From contig NC_060955.1 of assembly GCF_910589235.1 (NCBI RefSeq), positions 23,992,172 to 24,056,171 of the forward strand: a stretch of 64,000 nt of DNA. The letters run 5' to 3'. The translations under genes were made by a program, and so were the position numbers. Within the stretch, counting starts at the first letter, position 1, and each line of letters starts with the position of its first letter. The notes under the pieces were generated by a model. It was given only the letters and a program-made list of their open reading frames with translations. It was not told the DNA's origin and searched no databases. The DNA is from Vespa crabro. Its lineage: Eukaryota; Arthropoda; Insecta; Hymenoptera; Vespidae. Positions 27,421 through 40,119 of this stretch are shown piece by piece.

Positions 27421-27984
27421 CTGAAAGCAAAGAAAGATCGTCAGTCCTCTGTTCTCTCCTGAATCGCTTCTCCTCTTACTTTAGGGGATAATCTGCGCCG
27501 GGGGAAACGATACGGAGAGCAATAAGCGTGTTCGCGCGTCACGACGAAGGTGTCGCGTGACGAAAATTTATTATACGAGGGACAAAATTGCGTGGCTGTC
27601 GGCGACGCGAGTGTCGCCTTTCCTTCGTTGGAAAATGTAACGCGATACTACTTGCGATATCTCTATCTCGTTCATTCTCTCTTTTCTCTCTCGCATGCCA
27701 TATAAACCACCCCCAAGTGGTCTCTCGATCTTTCTCGTCTCTCATCGATCCGAATGATACTTTTTGAAAGATTTGCCTTCTTCTCGGACATATACTTGGC
27801 GTCTTTTACGAAGTCACAGAAACGCAGGGGTACAAACGGGAGGAGGGTGGGGAGAGAGAGAGAGAGAGAAAGAGCTCTAAGATCGACCAAATGATCGTTA
27901 ACGATAACGAGCGAGAAAAAAAGGAAATATAGATAGATAGACAGATAGATAGATAGATATAGGGAGAGACAGGGAGAGAGAGAC

Positions 27985-28018
<34 letters not shown>

Positions 28019-30857
28019 GTAGAGTGCGGCCGGCCAATCGTTCGCTCAATGAGAGAGGAGATTGGAGATTCAATCAGCACGCAGATGTCCCGGGGACAGA
28101 TATTCCCTGGCTCTCTGGTCCGTGGAGGTTGGGGATGCCCCTGGGAGGAGGAAGAGGAGGAAGAGGAGAGGACGCTTGCGAGTGGGGCTGTTTGATGAGA
28201 GAGAAACAGAGAGAGAAACAGAGGAATCGAGCTGCGTGGGAGAGAAAGAAAAGATCGGATGGCGGTTTGAAAGAGAGACGCCAGAGAGAATATCGGAGCG
28301 TGCGAGTTGGTAGAACTGTCTCTTTCTCTTTCTCTCTTTTTCTCTCGTGTGCACGATTTAAGCAGAGAAAGTGAGATGGATAGACAGATAGGTGCCGGAT
28401 AGAAGAGAGCGAGAGAGAGAGAGAGAGAGAGCGAGAAAGAGAGAGAGAGAGAGAGAGGGAAAGAGAGGGAGAGACTTTATCCGAATTGGCGTGGCTCGTG
28501 GCCCATAGCCCATAGCCCAGTACTGTGGCTGCCTGGGGGCTGAAAGTCCGTAGGGGGCGACGGATCGAGAAGGTTTACGCCGTAATGGGATTTGTATCTC
28601 GTTAACGCGCGATCGTTCTTGCCCCGTCGTACAGGCCGCCGAGCGGCTATCCTCCTCCATGTCTCCTTCTCCTTTTCCTCCTCCTTCTCCTCCAACAGGA
28701 GTTTCTCTTCCTCTTTTTTCTTCTTCTTCTTTTTCTTCCTCTTCTCTTTCTCCATCCCATTATTCTTTCTCCTTCTCTTTCTCTAATTTTCCTCAGTCTT
28801 TTCTTTCTCTCTCTCTGTCTTCCTTCATTTCTTTCTTTCTTCTTTTTGTCCTCTCTCATTTTCTTTTCCGAGTTTCCACCTCCTATACGAAACCGATCGA
28901 TCGCGTTTAATTGAATTGCGTAATTTATATCGTTGTTCGTCCCTCGAACGACTTCTTTTCTCCGTCTCTGTCTCTCTCCTTCTCTCTCAGGACTATCGGT
29001 TATCCGATTCTATTTCCTCGTCAAAGGAAATGTCTTTTTCTCTCTCTTCGCCTCTCTTCCACTTTTCCATCTCTTTCTCGGAATTCGTAGTCTTCCTGGT
29101 TAAGTTCGTTTCGAACGTACTTCTTTCGTACATATTTACCGGGAAACGCGTTGCTCGTAACGAGCTTCGTAACTCGTTAACGTCCGCACGGCTCAACGCC
29201 GAGCAAGGGAATTATGCAACTGTTTCGCAGTTCATCCCTCCCTCGGCCCTCTATATCCAGTCGTCTCGTTGATGTTTTATAGGTGTAACGCGGAAGAATC
29301 TGATCTGCCTGTTAAAAGAATTCCCTTTTTTAATTTTCTCCATAATTTTTTTCCCCAACTCGTATTTTCTCTTCCATATTTTCATTTAGCGCCAATTCAC
29401 GAAGAATTGCTTTCTTCGTGATATCCCGTGAGTAACATTATCAACGATTCCGAAAAATCACCGGCGGATTCTTCAAGAGCTGGTTTACCTTAAATGTCAG
29501 CCTGTATTTAATATGATTTAACGTAGAAAAATTCATCCTTTTTCTTTTTCCTTTTCGTAACGCCATGTATATGTCCTAAAAGAATGAAAATCATTGGCTC
29601 GTTAAGGGCATCAAGGAATAACGATGAAATCATTTATATCGCTTAGCTCTTTTTCGTGTTCCCTTGAACGATGAAGGGCGACAGAAGCGATTGGGGATGA
29701 CGGGTTGCGTGTTCCCAAGGGGTACGTTAAGGGGGTACGCTTGGGACTACGGAACCAAATCTCGAGCCGTTCGGGAATACTTATCTCGTCTCGGTTTTCC
29801 TCATTAAACACAATGTGCCGGTGTTTAACGACGTTCAAGCGCGAGTAAATATTCCCCATAGATAGGCGATTTTATCGTTCACCGAGCACAAATGTTCGGG
29901 CAATGATCGAGAGTCGATTCGATTTCGTTGAATTTCTTCGAGTCATCCTTTGAGTCTACGTTCGTCTCTACCGAACGACTCGACGGACTTTGTTCAATTC
30001 TCAACAAAGAAATCTTTTCTATTCCAAGTAAATAAAAGTTAAAGAACTCGAAACATTTTCCTCTTTGTTAATACCATAGAAAGATATTTTAATAGCCAGT
30101 TTGAGCCAGCTCACCCGGTATATATTTAAGAAATAGACTGTGATTAAAAACTTCCTCGGAAATGTAGCGGAAAGCGAATGGATTTCGAAGTACGAGTCGA
30201 GAGTCGCTACGACGCTGACGCGAGAAGGAGAGTTTGCTACGAGAGAGAGAGGGGTAGAGAAGAAGAGAGTACGACATGGTGGTAGTAGGGGGTAGAATGG
30301 AGAGAGTGTGTGTGTGTGTGTGACAAAGAGAGAGAGAGAGAGAGAGAGAAGTCATTGTGATGCAGAAGAGCCAATTTTCTGGGCGGCTTGGCGCGATGCG
30401 ACGCGATACGGTGTGATGCCGGCCGATTATCATAACAACCGACGATATTATTCCGTCGGCGGATTCGGGGCCGGAAAACTCGACACGCTCTCTACCACCG
30501 CTCGAAACGGATTTTACCGATCTGCCTGGCTCTGATGCACTTTTAATAGGAAGCTCTGACCACCCTATAAGATGGATTGCTCGAGGATCGTGTAATTCCG
30601 ATTTCATCGTACGATCGATCCGTTCTCATCCTCTTTCCTACGGATATCATCTTCTATTTCCTTTCATCTCCTCTGTTTCATCATATCTCCCCATCCCCTA
30701 AAATCGTCTTTTACGTTTTCTTCTAATTCTGCCATAATGTAGGTTTTTTTTTGAAAAAAGTCTCTCAAACAGAACCGTCGCCCATCGAACGTTGGACCAC
30801 TTCCAATTCTCGTCGTTAAACTCGATTTAAACTCTGTTAAACGCTCGATCATTTATC

Positions 30858-30906
<49 letters not shown>

Positions 30907-33408
30907 CTTCTCCCGCTTTGTCTTTCTTTTCAGATTTAATTAGCACCCTTTAATATTCATAATGTAACTTCTGCCTAAAGTGCTTCCTCCTTCGGATTCA
31001 CCTTCACGATCTCTATCCATCCTTAAAATTTCCCATTAATTAGCATTCAACGTTAGCGGCAATTTTTCTCGCAAATCACTTCTCTCGCGTATGTACGACC
31101 GAAATGATCTTATTTTTCTTTTTGGGATGGAAGATGAACAAGTTTAGGGCTGATCTGATCCGTTGTCCCATGCCGGGATAAAGGGACGATGATGGGGGAG
31201 TAAAGGGGGAGGGGGCAGGAGGGGGTTCAAGGACTGGTTAACGCAGATTAGCGAAGCAATTTGTCACGCTCCGACAGTCCTCCGCCACTTTTGTCTCTAT
31301 CTCTCTTTCTCTTCAAATTCTCACCCTCTTCTTCGTCTGCTTCTTCTTCCTCTTCTTCCTCTTCTTTCTTCTCCTCCACTTTCGATACTTCTTCGTTGCC
31401 CTTATCGGCAAAGGATACCTTTTCGGCGCTTATCTGTCCTCCAGACTCCATTAAATTCGAAAGTCAACTGTGAAATTGCCATCCTTCGGGACGCTTACTT
31501 CGGGCAAGCTAGTCCGGCCAATAAACATTCGAGGATTCCTTCGAATTTTTCCCGACGCAAGTAATACTCCCTAAGCCGTTGTTGTGGTTCCTCGATTAAC
31601 ATGATTAGCGGGCCCAATTTAAAATTCGATAATTCGAAATATGAAAGAAATTTATAAATCGTACCCGTTGGACGACACCTGATCGAGATAAACAAGGAAC
31701 GTTCGAGAGAGAGAGAGAGAGAGGGGGGGGGGAGGAATAGACAGGAAATTTCGAGGAACGTTGGTTCGGGGGAACGCTTAACATACGTTGCGTGCACAAA
31801 TAGCCAACGATGGGACGAAAAATCGCGCGCTCTCTTTGTGGAGAAACTCGCGTCCTTCCAGTGTCTAAAGTTAGAACGAGGAAGAAGCGTGAGAGGGCGT
31901 ACGCGCGAAGCTCCTCGTGTCGAACGACGAAGAGACGCGAGAAAAATACGATAAACGGCGCCGTCCCGGCGAAAGGGACTTACCACTCTGAAGATTCGAT
32001 GAAGATTCGAGAGAAGAAGATGGCATACGTGTATGTTAGTTAAAATATGGAGGAGAAAATGAAGAAGGGAGACGACGACAGAGAGAAAGGGAGAGCAAAG
32101 GAGAGACTTAATTTCCGTTTCTCGGTGAGCATTCGTTTGCCAAATAAATTCTGTGTAAACTATTTACGAGAACTGCGTCAGGTCGCCGTTGTAAATTCAT
32201 AGTAGATTCCTGCTAATAAATTCGTCTGTTAGACTACTCCGAAAGATACTCGAACGGATGTCGTCGTACCCTCGAAACCGTTTTAACTACCTAACTGAAC
32301 GATTTTCGATTCGTTTTTAAGCCCGCCGTAAATTAATGGACGAAAAACGACACCAGGAACGTAAGAAAGATTATTCACCTTCGTTTACGCTGCCAGATCG
32401 ACGATGGCGCTGGTGTTGCACCCGATTGTGGATAACGCGTCCGCCTGTGAATTTGTTTGGATCGAGTATGTTTTCAACCGAGAATGCTAAGCACCTCTTG
32501 GTAGTGGGTGGTACGGTGTTGGTCGCCGTCGTGCTCGTTATATTTCCAGTCGCGGTTCGCGAGCTCGCGTTTCCGCCGGAACAAATCGTCATTACCGCGG
32601 AACCAGTGGCGACGTGACCAGAGATGTAGACCGACGGCGTATTGTGCGGTGCCATTTGAACTCCACCGTGGTGTCCGCCACCTGGTCCAGTTCCTTGAAC
32701 GCAAGAAAAACTGTGCGTCATGCGGGTTCCAAAGGGATTTAGGAAGAGTTGTTGATCGGTACCCCTCGACGAGGGTGCCGTTAAGTCGACCGGACTGCTG
32801 GGATTGCTTTCCGGACCTTCCTCTCTGCAAACGTCAACTTCCACGTCCTCCTCGTCTCTGTTTTCCCTGCTATCGTCTTCGTCGTCCTCCTCTTGTTCCT
32901 CCTCCTCCTCCTCCTCTTCCTCTCCCATACTCCTGTTTCTCCTCTCTATCGTTTTCCTATCGTCTTCCATGTCCTCGTCGTCGTCCTCTTCGTCGGCTTC
33001 CCGTTCCTTCCGGTCCTCTTCTTCCTCCTCCTCCTCCTCCTCCATTTCAATGTCGACGTCGTTCTTCCTATCTATATTCCTGGACCCGTCCAATTCTTCG
33101 GTAGTCCTCGCGACTGCTCTCAAGATCGGCGAGATCGTCGTTACGCTTGGACTCGAAAGCGAGCTCGGTGGCTGTTGATGCGGCGGAGGCGAGGACGAAG
33201 GTACTTGCTGTTGACCGGCCGTGCTCGTTTGTTGTTGCCCCCTGACGTTTTCGTAACGGAGGAAAGGATCGGCAGTGCGTACGTGCAGCAACACGTGCCT
33301 CCTTTCCTGCGAAGGCATCGAAAGTGGAACGCGCGTGTCCGCCTCCTCCCTAGGCAGGACGACCGGTCCCAGAGGCGACACGATTCTACCCTCCTGCATC
33401 CTCCACAT
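26354..33408 (-). CDS. slou: Slouch / NK1-class homeobox transcription factor (two coding exons)
   Basis: Nuclear DNA-binding transcription factor of the NK1 class (Drosophila slouch/S59, vertebrate NKX1); in flies the family specifies muscle founder and neural identities. Coding exons are 33408-32379 and 27420-26354 (minus strand). Exon 1 ends GAAG before a GTGAAT donor and exon 2 follows a TTTCAG acceptor. Both are phase 1, so G+AC forms Asp344 and the frame continues, giving 698 residues. Seen in order: Q/S/P-rich N terminus; acidic region about residues 117-200; PVDLT at 206-210; TN/EH1-like LAFSVENILDPNKF at 307-320; second acidic block about 352-386; poly-Asn 409-431; poly-Ser; poly-Gly; homeodomain 508-567 with KIWFQNRRTKWKK and Gln50/Asn51; P/H/A-rich tail ending in alternating His. 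Start: ATG at 33408 is the first in frame after a TAA at 33438-33436. A further upstream exon cannot be excluded. The NK1 assignment rests on the homeodomain plus TN motif and is strong. Confidence 0.95.
26750..26929 (-). other. slou: Homeobox (60-codon homeodomain) of slou
   Basis: The 60-residue domain begins at PRRARTAFTYEQL and ends at KKQN. Trp48, Phe49, Gln50, Asn51 and Arg53 sit at their canonical positions. Helix 1 (EQLVALENKFKTTRYL) and the LSLSLTETQVKIWFQNRR segment are characteristic of the NK1 class rather than NK2 (which has Tyr54) or Antennapedia types. Gln50 predicts recognition of TAATTG-like sites. No intron interrupts the homeobox. Confidence 0.95.
27421..32378 (-). other. 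slou: slou intron (4,958 bp) with repeats and possible regulatory DNA
   Basis: Bounded by GTGAAT (donor side, 32378) and TTTCAG (acceptor side, 27421). I see no additional coding exon. Contents: GA-rich tracts at about 27852-27870, 27996-28018 and 28408-28475; a CT tract at about 30858-30902; a G-rich stretch at about 31195-31230; and a segment at about 30935-31080 with two TTAATTAGC/TTAATTAGCA sites (near 30937 and 31036) that fit homeodomain binding. Long first introns of homeobox genes often hold enhancers; that role here is inference. Confidence 0.75.
32379..33408 (-). CDS. slou: slou coding exon 1
   Basis: Encodes residues 1-343 plus the first base of codon 344. It holds the TN/EH1-like motif (residues 307-320), typical of NK1 proteins and in this family linked to Groucho-type corepression. 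It also holds a PVDLT motif at 32779-32793 and long Glu/Asp runs coded by GAG/GAA/GAC/GAT. The donor is AAG|GTGAAT at 32379/32378. Without splicing the frame would stop at 32371-32373, two codons after the donor, which supports the boundary. A second Met (codon 4) at 33399 is an alternative start. Confidence 0.9.
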
Positions 33409-34200
33409 CACCCTTTGCCGTGATACGAACGATTCTTAACCGATCTCCGTCATTCTCTCGAGGAAGATGACTTTTGGACGTAGCTTCACTCGACGACACT
33501 ATCGACGCGAATCCATCACAAAAACTGGAAAGAGAACCAAACACACCGGGAAGACGTGTATTTACGCGTGTGCGCGCGTATCTGCGTGCGTGTGTATATA
33601 CATATATATATATATATAAATATATACGTGTATATACATATATACATATACACATATGTATATATATATATATATATATAGATGTGTGTGTGTAGAGGTG
33701 TTGGTATGTAGGTGACTGCAAAGGAGAACGAGCAGAACGAGCAGAGTGGAGTCGTTTCGTGCTACTCGGCGTGGCCGATCAGCAACGTCTTTCCTTCGGC
33801 GAGGAGGCGATGCGCGGACCGTGAAAGCTGCGCCGAGAACTCCCACGTAGAACCATGGTGGCAGAATAGGTGGTATATATCGGCGTATTATTAGTACTCC
33901 CGAGGAAAGCGTCGTCGTCGTAGGAACGACGCGACGTGAAGCGAGAAGCGAGAAAGCGGGGTGGTTGTTCCGCCTCGAGTGGGCGGAGCGTAGGCCGGCT
34001 CGCGCACCCGGAAAGCTCTTTCCTCGGCCAATGGGCGTGCCGGCAGATCCGTTCGCGGGGGTTGCGCGGACGCACGTGCTCCTCGCACACACGCACACAT
34101 CGAGACGTCGCGTGCCAGAGAGACTAGAGCGCACCCCTCTGGCCTCTTCGAGCTTTCACGCTCGAGCCTGAATGAACGAGTGCGAGAGAGAGAGAGAGAG
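33409..34200 (-). promoter_or_regulatory. slou: Putative slou 5' UTR / promoter region
   Basis: Sequence directly upstream of the slou start codon. It contains a complex (TA)n/(GT)n array at about 33595-33695. A GC- and CpG-rich stretch at about 33760-34150 includes an ATTGG (CCAAT-type) box on the minus strand near 34028-34032. There is no convincing TATA box at a fixed distance. Role inferred from position; the transcription start is unknown. Confidence 0.35.
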
Positions 34201-34493
34201 AGAGAGAAAGGGAAAGAGACAGCTAGATAGTAGAGGTAGACGCGTGCAAACGTTTCACGGTCCTCGCCAGTGTGAGCGAGCTTTCGCCAGATACTCGGAT
34301 ATGTACACAAGACTATACCACCCCCACCCGACGTTACCTCTCGAGCCACCACACCCCCATCAACCCCCTCGTCACGATCCGACTGGCTAAAGTGGTTTGT
34401 CTTTGATTTAACCACCGCCACCGCTATCGCCGCCACTACCACCACCATCACCGTCGCCACCACCACGCTCGCTCCGCTGTCGATAGAGGAGCC

Positions 34494-34495
<2 letters not shown>

Positions 34496-34574
<79 letters not shown>

Positions 34575-34599
34575 CTCTCTCTCTCTCTCTCTCTCTCTT
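34496..34599. repeat. Compound (CT)n-(ATCT)n-(CT)n tract
   Basis: A CT run of about 60 nt, five ATCT units, then about 26 nt of CT. It lies 1.1 kb upstream of the slou start codon on the promoter side. Confidence 0.97.
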
Positions 34600-34657
34600 A
34601 GCAAGCCTCACAACACACGCACTTTCGGTTACGTCGAGAATGCGGAGGAATCGTAGC

Positions 34658-34688
34658 CTGGCTAGCTGGCTAGCTGGCTAGCTGGCTG
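34658..34688. repeat. (CTGGCTAG)4 tandem repeat
   Basis: Almost four perfect 8-bp units. Each junction recreates the palindrome CTAGCTAG or GCTAGC. Confidence 0.9.
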
Positions 34689-34975
34689 CTCGACCGTTGT
34701 GTCCGTGATTGCGAGTTACACTAGGCTCTAGCAATGATCTTGTTGACTGTGGTAGTATCGTTGCTATTGGATCCTATCGGTTTAGTGTCGTCGCGTTGGT
34801 GACCGTGCTGGAGGCGGCACCCATCATTTTCCCTCTCTCTCTCTCTCTCTCCCTCTTTATCACTCTATTGAGCGTAGGTATAGTAATCACGCAGGATATA
34901 ATCGTTGTATCCCGTTTTCGTTCTCCTTTCTCTCTCTCTCCCTCTCTTCCACTTTTGCTCCTGGATTCAAACTAA

Positions 34976-35020
<45 letters not shown>

Positions 35021-35355
35021 CTAAGTAGAGACAACTAAACCAAAATCAACACACCGATGGATGGACGAACGAAAGCGAGTCGCCACTGGCACAGCCAGTG
35101 TTGCTGTCGCTGCTACCGCCGTCGCTCTTAACTCCGGCGCACGGATATTGTTTACCCGACCATTTAGGTAATTGCTGGCCTACCGCCCTGCCAGCCAATC
35201 GAACGTAACCGGTAGATGAGCCTGCCACACTGAACTTGCACGTTCACCTCCCTTCTTCTCCCTTTCTCTCTCTCTCTTTCTCTCTAATTGAATATACTCG
35301 CCATCTCTCTCGTTCGTCCTCATCCATTCGATGTAAATCTCTCGATTCGCTCTTG

Positions 35356-35359
<4 letters not shown>

Positions 35360-35417
<58 letters not shown>

Positions 35418-35451
35418 GTATATATATATGTATATATATATATATGTATAT
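35360..35451. repeat. (TA)n with periodic G interruptions
   Basis: About 92 nt of TA repeats, with isolated TG steps in the second half. Confidence 0.95.
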
Positions 35452-35784
35452 TCAACTATGTACCACGTCATCGAATTAACTCCGGGCAATCGTACGATGA
35501 TACCTATATCGATGCCAATCGATCCTTTTCGCGAAGCACGCCCAACGATCTTTTGTCTTTCTTTTTTTTTCTTTTTCATTATTACTTTTTTTGTTTTGTT
35601 TATATCGTTGATAAATACGTAGCTCGTTAAAATCACCAAATCGAGATTTTCCTTTTGAATCTGATGTGAAAACTCTCGTGAGCGTAGACCAAGCGTAGAC
35701 TCATCGTTTGCTTTTTTTTTTCGTGTCGAATCTCCATGAGAGAACGCTCGTTAAATGTCAAACGCGAAAAGACGAGAGAAGGGA

Positions 35785-35818
<34 letters not shown>

Positions 35819-36634
35819 GAAGAGAAAAGTGGAGGTGGAAGTAGAGATTGTATAGGTGGGTCGGAAACAAGTCTGTGGCGCAGGTGAATTTTCGAACGTC
35901 GGATTAGGCCACCTGGCAAAAGCGAGCCGGGGATAGACTAGAGGCGAGTGTTCCTAATAGTTCCGAAACGGTGCACCGCTTGTCGAAGGGGTGGTCGTTC
36001 GCTTGCTAGGTGGCCGGCGGATAGGTGAATGGATAGCTACTGGATAGATAGGTATAGACGAAATCGGGGAGGAAAAGAGAGGAAGGTAGAACGACGAGAT
36101 CGAACAGACCAGCCGTGACCAATTTGCGCCCGTTCGTGCTCTCGATTCTGATCTCGATTCTGCTTCTACATGCACATATACGGGCGCGTTCACACATCCA
36201 CATCTTACAGGTACACGTATATTTGCACCCTCGCATGTACCTACAAGGACATAGACATCGCCAAGGGAAGATCGAGCTTCGAGACCGTGCAGCCAACCTC
36301 ACCCTACTTCTCTTTTTCTCTCTCTCTCTCTCTCTCTCTTTTTCCCTTTCTCAATCCCCTCACCCCACGACGACAGCCCTCCTACGAAAAAGATATTCGT
36401 CACAGAAAGTCGCGTTGTGTCGCTCGGTGAGCTGGCCACCCCAAAAGTTTCACGCCTATCTGGACCGGCGGCAGCGCCTATTCGCGCCACGATAATTGGC
36501 CAATTAAAACCGGGCGACCGTTCGAGTTACCTGCCATCCGATAATTATACGATATCCTCGTGGTGGTTCGACCACGTATCCACGCGACCGTAGCTGGGGT
36601 GGGTTGCTTGGAAAGGAGGACGGGAGGGAGAGTC

Positions 36635-36674
<40 letters not shown>

Positions 36675-37919
36675 TGAGAGAGAGAAGGATGCTTTTGGAG
36701 GGACGAGAGAGGACCAGTGGGATCGACCATTCCGATTACGCGGCTTCGAATTTTACGACTACGGTTATCCCACTCTTTTCGCTTTACTATCTCATGTCCC
36801 TCTTTACTTCCTCCATCTGCTTTTTCTTCTTCTCCTTCTTCTTCCGGTTCTTCTACTATTTCTTCTTCTTCGTTCACCTCTCCGTGCCTGTCTATCCTCC
36901 TCAACGTAAATCAATGCGGGCAGCGCTGCGCCCTCTCCTTAACCCTCTGACGCATGACCGGAATATTCGTTCACGCTCATCCAAACCCTTCTTCTCTTAT
37001 TCTTTTTACACCGTTTACTCTTACTTTTCTTCTTACATTTATTTCAACATTGATAATACTTCCACGAGAATATTTCTCTTTTCTTTTTTTCCACCGACAA
37101 TGGTCGTATTATCGATAATAATTTGACGCTCCCTTCGATTGAAAATAACTTCATTAAAAACGTAAATGAGTGTACGCGTGGTTATTCATTGTTTCCTTTT
37201 CTGTTTTTTTTTTTTTTCCTTTTTATACCGCACAGTCGAATCGCGATCGATCGTTTACCCTAATTAGAGCTCACAAAGTTCCTAACAAAGTAAAAGAAAT
37301 CACGTGTAACAAGGGTGGAAATGAATTCTTCGCATAGTGAAAGAGAAAGAGAGAAACATTTTATTCGTCGTTGGCGGTTTTGCTGAATTTCCTTTTCGAT
37401 CGTGTCGCGATGACGAGAGGGGTCGGTGGGTCGCAGAGGGGTTGGTCGAAAAGTAAATGGCTCGCAGACGTAGCGGTGCGGTAACGGCGCTTAATTAATC
37501 GTAAATCACGCGGCGGCTAACGTAAAGCGAGTTTACGCTGCGACGAAAAGGATGCGTGCGCATAATGAGTGGCATACATTATTAGCGAGCCGCTTGATCG
37601 TTTTAAACGTCGTACTCCATTCACGAGGCCAATTCTCGCGATCGCGAGAATTCAAGTCGCATCGTCGCGACAATTTTCTTTCGGATGTTCAACATTTTGC
37701 ATCCTCGCATTCTCGTCGCAATTATTATCGTCTTTAATGTTCCAGTCACAAAAAAAGAAATTCCACTTTTTTCCTTTCTTTTCTATTTTCTCTCGAAACG
37801 AGTTTCGTCTTCTATATTTTTTCTTTGTGATGTCAGATAATATCAAAAGGATTAACGTTATATGATATTCTAACAATGATATTTATTTCCATTTATTAGC
37901 TCTCTGAAACATTGAATTT

Positions 37920-37954
<35 letters not shown>

Positions 37955-38398
37955 ACTGTCTCTCTTCGTAGACATCGGGAAACCTAGCAACCCTTCGAAA
38001 CAGACAGGATCCTAGTAAAATATCGTTAATGAGTCGAGTTAGTATTCCGTGTCGCGCGCTAAGTAGGTGAAAAGCTCGGAGATAGGAGAGAATTTAAGGG
38101 AGCTCATAATCGGGCTACAAAACGAGACGAGAGGTTGCGTTTTGTAAAGAACGATTCTTCCTCTATTTCTATCGTTGTACTCGAAGAGAACGAACATTTC
38201 CATACGCGAACGTAGACAGAGAGAAAATACATACGTAGATGCACGTAGAGTAACAGAGAAATACACAAACACATTGACGTACGTGCTCGTTTGTTCGCGC
38301 GAATGCTCTACTAATTCCCATTTATATCCCGGCAGTTTTCCTTCCCCCTCACCCGCCACGGCCGTACGCTCTCAACGGCCAATATAATGACGTGCCGT

Positions 38399-38435
38399 GT
38401 GTAATCGCATAAATGTTAATCGTTAGCGATTACAC
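38399..38435. repeat. 10-bp inverted repeat with 17-nt loop
   Basis: GTGTAATCGC (38399-38408) and its exact complement GCGATTACAC (38426-38435). Each arm holds a TAATCG homeodomain-like core, and the loop contains a third (TTAATCG). Confidence 0.85.
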
Positions 38436-39020
38436 GTTAATATCGTTCCTATCGCACGCAATTACCGTCTCTTACGGGCTATTGAACGACGATTACCAAT
38501 AATAATTAAACTATATTATCGAATCGATATATCGAAATACGTATACCTATATATTTTTATTCCGAAAACTCGAATGCATGTTCGTACGCATTCACGTAAC
38601 GAATAAAAATTGAATATATTATTTCAAATATATGTATTCGCGAAATTGAACAAAAATTGACTCGCGATCGATCGCGAATATGAAAGAGGAGATTGTATCC
38701 AAAGTAGGTGATTACACGGATATAATTCACGCGTGCTACCGTGACTATTATATCGTATACGTGTATACAATATGTGCAATAAGAGACATTATATATCGCA
38801 TTAGATGCGGAGTAAAGTGGAGAGAAGGGGTCTCTTCGCGTCGGGGGTGTTGGATGGGGTAGAACGAGGGGTGGCACGGGTATCGCTTACGCGTTATTAT
38901 TGCAGCGATACGACATGGCTACGGTGTCAGCCGTGACCTCCCATGGGGCCCTTCCACGATATCATATACAATACCGGTACCAACTGTCACACCATAGTCG
39001 TGAAACGGAGGAGAGAGAGA

Positions 39021-39052
<32 letters not shown>

Positions 39053-40073
39053 TAAAAAGAGAAAGAGCGAGAAAGAGAATCGGCTGGGCCGTGCTTTATG
39101 GCGCGTCAAATTAAAAGATTCCCTTCTTTGCCATCCCTAACTGCGATCCGATCCACTCGAATGCCGAGTCTCACCTATGTCTTTCTCTCTTTCTCTTTCT
39201 ATCTCGAGTGTGTGATTATGCGTCATAGAAGGATGCCGAAGGAAACGCCGATTTGCGAACGAAGCACCAAACGGCGAGTTAATTTCGCGTGAAACAAGTC
39301 GTCTTTCGCAAGACGATTATTCATTTCATGACTTATTTAAAGGATTTTATTCTGCATTTTAACGAATTAAATCCATAGAATGAGATTATAAACGAAAACG
39401 TTAAGCATGAATTACTAAAGGAAATATAAAACTATATAAAACAATCCCGGAGCGATTTGTCGATCGCTCGTAAATCGAAATCTTTTTATATGCGATTTTG
39501 AAGATAAATATTCCATGAAATGCGGAAATACGTTAGGACTTGCTTTCGACTCTCCATCATTTACTCTATTTCTTTTAGCCGAGCGGATTCGAAAAGAAAA
39601 TACGAGAGAAGAGGAGCTCTAAGAAAAACTCTAGGCGGAATCGTCGCTCGAGATGTTTTAGAGGAGAAAGCTCGTGGCTTCGATCGTAACTCTTCAACAT
39701 CCAGGAGCAGTACCACCCCAGATCTCTTCCAAAGTGAGGAAGAGAACTCGAGAAAGACGAGGAATAAGGAGCGAGAGGAGAAGGAGTTGTTGGTGGTGAC
39801 GATGGTGGTGGAGGAACTAGAGGAAAAGATGGAGAAGGAGGGATAGGAGGAGGAGGGAAGCGCCAGTTCGCTCGTTTGAATTCTCTACGACTACTAGGGC
39901 GTATTAAGCGGCTGCTCGGTCGCAATTTTGTGTGAAACTTACGATCTCGCTCTCTATCGCGGCTCGTTAGTAAAAATAATCTCCCGTGATGGTAGACTCG
40001 AGAGTCGAAGAGGAAGAGGCCAAAGTGCGATGCCATTCGTAAGATCTTCGTCGTCTACACGAGACGACTCTAT

Positions 40074-40119
<46 letters not shown>

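Noticed and set aside
32508..33423. Long plus-strand frames of 198, 176 and 124 codons over slou exon 1
   Set aside because: Antisense shadows of the acidic slou coding sequence; the real gene on the minus strand has splice sites and conserved motifs.
33562..34466. Minus-strand frames of 190 and 191 codons upstream of slou
   Set aside because: GC-rich promoter DNA with TA-repeat tails; no homology-like segment and no join in phase to slou exon 1 (an in-frame TAA lies at 33436-33438).
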